From assembly GCF_910596095.1 (NCBI RefSeq), contig NC_056546.1, forward strand, positions 12,611,925-12,675,924: a stretch of 64,000 bases of DNA, written 5' to 3'. This stretch comes from Thunnus maccoyii. Lineage: Eukaryota > Chordata > Actinopteri > Scombriformes > Scombridae. A program made the translations under genes and the position numbers. The first letter of the stretch is position 1. The number at the start of each line of letters is the position of its first letter. This document shows positions 61,701 through 64,000 of the stretch, in pieces. The notes under the pieces are model-generated. The model was not told where the DNA came from and did no database searches. It saw nothing but the letters and a program-made list of their open reading frames with translations.

Positions 61701-64000
61701 ATTAGATTATTCAGACACTTTGAGACAACCGGCCGACTCACAATAGAATTACAGTTGAAGCGCTTGCTTATAGAGGTTTACATTCTTAAGATAAGCAAGG
61801 ACAGGAGTTGTTGACTGTGTGCCTAAACATTGTCTGGGTTGGTTCCAAAGGACATGAACCAGATGGCTGACTACTCTTACCTGCGGATTTCCCCATGCCT
61901 TCAATCATAGCTCGGGTTGTTGTTATTGAATAAGGTGTTTGTGAAGCGTGAGTCACCTGAGAGAATTTTTTTAGTCATAAACACCAAGCGTAAGAATGTG
62001 TGAAAGGTGAAAGAAGAAAGTGACTCAGAAGCGATGGTCAGCCCGCGGCGTGAGCGTTCTTCGGAAAGTAACATCTGCCTCTTCATCACCATCTAGATGT
62101 AGATTTATGTAAACATACTGTGGAGTCAAAGTTATTTTGCTCTGTTAAAAGATTTTGCTTCACAACAAGACGTTTGCTATTCCTTATGTGAAAGAACAAA
62201 TTTTCCATGGTAATTCACAAGTCTTTCACATTTCAGGTTTGGCATAGTTTTCAGGAATTAAGGTTTAGAAGTTTGAGTTTCTTCTTTTCTTTGTATGTTC
62301 AACACTGGACAAGCTGCTGTGGCTGCCTTAAATGTAAAAACAAGTAAATTCCTATGTGCTAGAGGATTTTAGAAGAGCAAATGCATTAATGATGGCAGGA
62401 AATTATTCACATCATGCCTTGTAAATCACAAACATAAAACCCTGGGGACATCACATCAAAAATAGAAAGGCAATACGATTTAGTAGGATCAATTTAATGT
62501 TAGTTTTGGTCTCTTTATGGGATTTGTTGACTCTAAGAAAAAACACACACTATCACCAGAGTTATCCTTTAAGTTTAAAAGGGTTACTTCAGTGTATTGC
62601 ACCTCAGCCACAGGCAATGTGGAGGTAAAATAAAGTGTTAAAAAAAAAGAAAGAAGCGCATTCGTATATGTTTCCCTGCCAGGAGATCGGGACCCTTGGG
62701 GCGCAGACATCGGACAAAAGAGTTTTAGCTCACACTTGTGACCCAGTGAGCTATGTGCCCTACAGCGTGAAACACAAAGGGAACAACATAGGTGATTCGA
62801 CACATGCTCCTGTCCTGCTTTTTCAACACTTGTACTCTCTGTCTCTGTCACCCCGTGCTACTTAGTGACATCAACCTTTGGCACAATGACAACCATGTCC
62901 AGGTTTCAATTTACAGAGCAACGGTGAGCAACCAAAAGGCCTTCCTATCTTTCTATAAAGAGACCTTCCTCAACAGGGTTTGAATTTTTGGTAAAATTCA
63001 TGCAGGTATTTAGGTAAAAAGAAAAGTGTCAGGAGCTAATCTGCTGCAATCAATGAAGAGGGGCTTTAGTTAACAGAAAGATGCCTCCACATTTAAGGGG
63101 ATTTGGACGGCGGTGTCACTCTCTTCTCTGAATTTGGTTTCAATTGTAGCAATGGACAATACAATGGTCTCTGGAGATATGGTGATAAGAGGTCAGGACC
63201 TGAAACCAAACCTGCCTGCATAGAGTTTCTTGCATAGGTAAGCTTTCACATTATTTTCATCCTCCACACCCAAACAAATTCATCTTTGGATCACTGACTT
63301 AATGTCTTAAACGTCTCTTAACAGCTCTTTTCCTGATTTGATTGCCCGTAAAGAGCATGTAATATGCATGTAATGAGGGCATCACAGTCAAAGTATGAGT
63401 GAGTGAGAACAACAGAGAAAAAAAGAAAGAAATGCACAGATTGGAGAGGAATATCACAGACAGTTGTTTGACTGACAACTTAACTGGCATTGAGTAATGA
63501 CACATACTTTGTGTGTGCCGGGGATGTGTCATCACCTGCATGTTTGCCATTCAATCTGCACAGCTTCTTCCTTGTTAATTTACACAATAGCTGAACATGA
63601 GCATGCATGGGGCCGCAGTTTTACCTGGAGCCAACAGTGCTGAGTTACAAGTGAACCCAAGATAGAAAGGTAAAGCCACACTAGCAAGAAAGAAGCAGAG
63701 ACTTCAAGGAAGGAAACACGTTCATGCACACATGTGTGAAGTCTGTGTATTATAATATCTGAGGTATCTAGTGTGACACAAAGTGCAAAATCAGTGCATG
63801 AGGATACAAATGAACAGGTAGAGTAATGTTACAGAAAAAGGAGATACGTCACACAGCAGTGACCAGAAATGCACTTTATCAGAACATCATCATGTATGAT
63901 ATATAACCACATTATACTGCATGATATGGACACTGTGCTTTTTTTCCCCCAGCTTTTTGTCAGATTTTGGGAAAGACACCATCTTAATTTAATCTACATT
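52783..64000. other. Noncoding desert, part 3
   Basis: No coding exon recognised to the window end. About 54710-55110 is dense in homeodomain-type motifs (ccaatctaattgggaattaa, gcaattgtaattcaaaacaa, acaattaattatccactgta), and 55565-55720 is similar. Both are good candidates for conserved enhancers of a developmental gene. A perfect hairpin lies at 55255-55289. The segment at about 62490-62650 has repeat-like wording (ggtctctttatgggatttg) of an uncertain family. Confidence 0.4.
55255..55289. repeat. Perfect 16-bp inverted repeat, 3-nt loop
   Basis: aacttgctactgttta (55255-55270), loop gtt, then the exact inverse complement (55274-55289). It is a near-ideal DNA or RNA hairpin in noncoding sequence. 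Confidence 0.85.

Noticed and set aside
62489..62851. 120-codon minus-strand ORF
   Set aside because: Its 3' part lies in repeat-like sequence and the composition is not protein-like; no domain seen.
30306..64000. BUB3 exons expected from tetrapod synteny
   Set aside because: No open frame in this stretch reads like a BUB3 WD40 repeat; short exons could escape, so absence is not proven.
1..64000. CRISPR arrays, operons, phage or integrated virus genes
   Set aside because: Repeats are microsatellites and eukaryotic transposons; no viral structural or replication genes were seen.

Overview
The window is vertebrate, and by its repeat families teleost (probably percomorph-like), nuclear DNA. 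Genes have GT-AG introns and AATAAA signals. Long noncoding stretches surround them, with dinucleotide microsatellites and several short DNA-element families that I know from fish genomes. There is nothing bacterial here: no operons, Shine-Dalgarno sites or CRISPR array.

Two genes are certain. They are tandem, same-strand, two-exon homeobox genes of the HMX/NKX5 family: hmx3 (probably hmx3a; coding exons 19538-19826 and 20770-21392, 303 aa) and hmx2 (28292-28565 and 29272-29819, 273 aa). This is the ancestral vertebrate hmx3-hmx2 pair. From what is known of the family, both act as transcription factors in inner ear, lateral line and hypothalamus. Both carry an Eh1-like (Groucho-binding) motif near the N-terminus, the HMX homeodomain and the HMX-specific segment after it.

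Layout. 1-702: a composite fish repeat with a possible THAP-like zinc-finger exon and a small palindromic insertion. 703-19000: upstream domain of hmx3, noncoding, with DNA-element copies and one half (13513-14050) of a duplicated noncoding element. 19000-22350: hmx3. 22350-28190: interval between the genes, holding the second half (25645-26200) of that duplicated element. 28190-30305: hmx2. 30305-64000: a desert with no recognisable host gene, a decayed L2-like LINE on the minus strand (about 33640-36250), a MITE with long inverted repeats (52352-52782) and AT-rich blocks that look like conserved noncoding elements.

Most notable observations. (1) Upstream of hmx3 and upstream of hmx2 lie two collinear, same-orientation copies of one noncoding element of about 550 bp. 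They share two exact 15-mers, a 12-mer and 11-mers in order, which suggests that an enhancer was duplicated together with the gene and both copies were kept. (2) The 5' 97 bp of the two homeoboxes differ at only 2 positions, while the next 84 bp differ at 17, many of them silent. This abrupt edge suggests gene conversion or selection on the nucleotide sequence itself. (3) A 4-codon upstream ORF ends on the hmx2 start codon (ATGA overlap).

Limits: splice sites, UTR ends and repeat families were read by eye. Transcription starts and evolutionary conservation were not tested.
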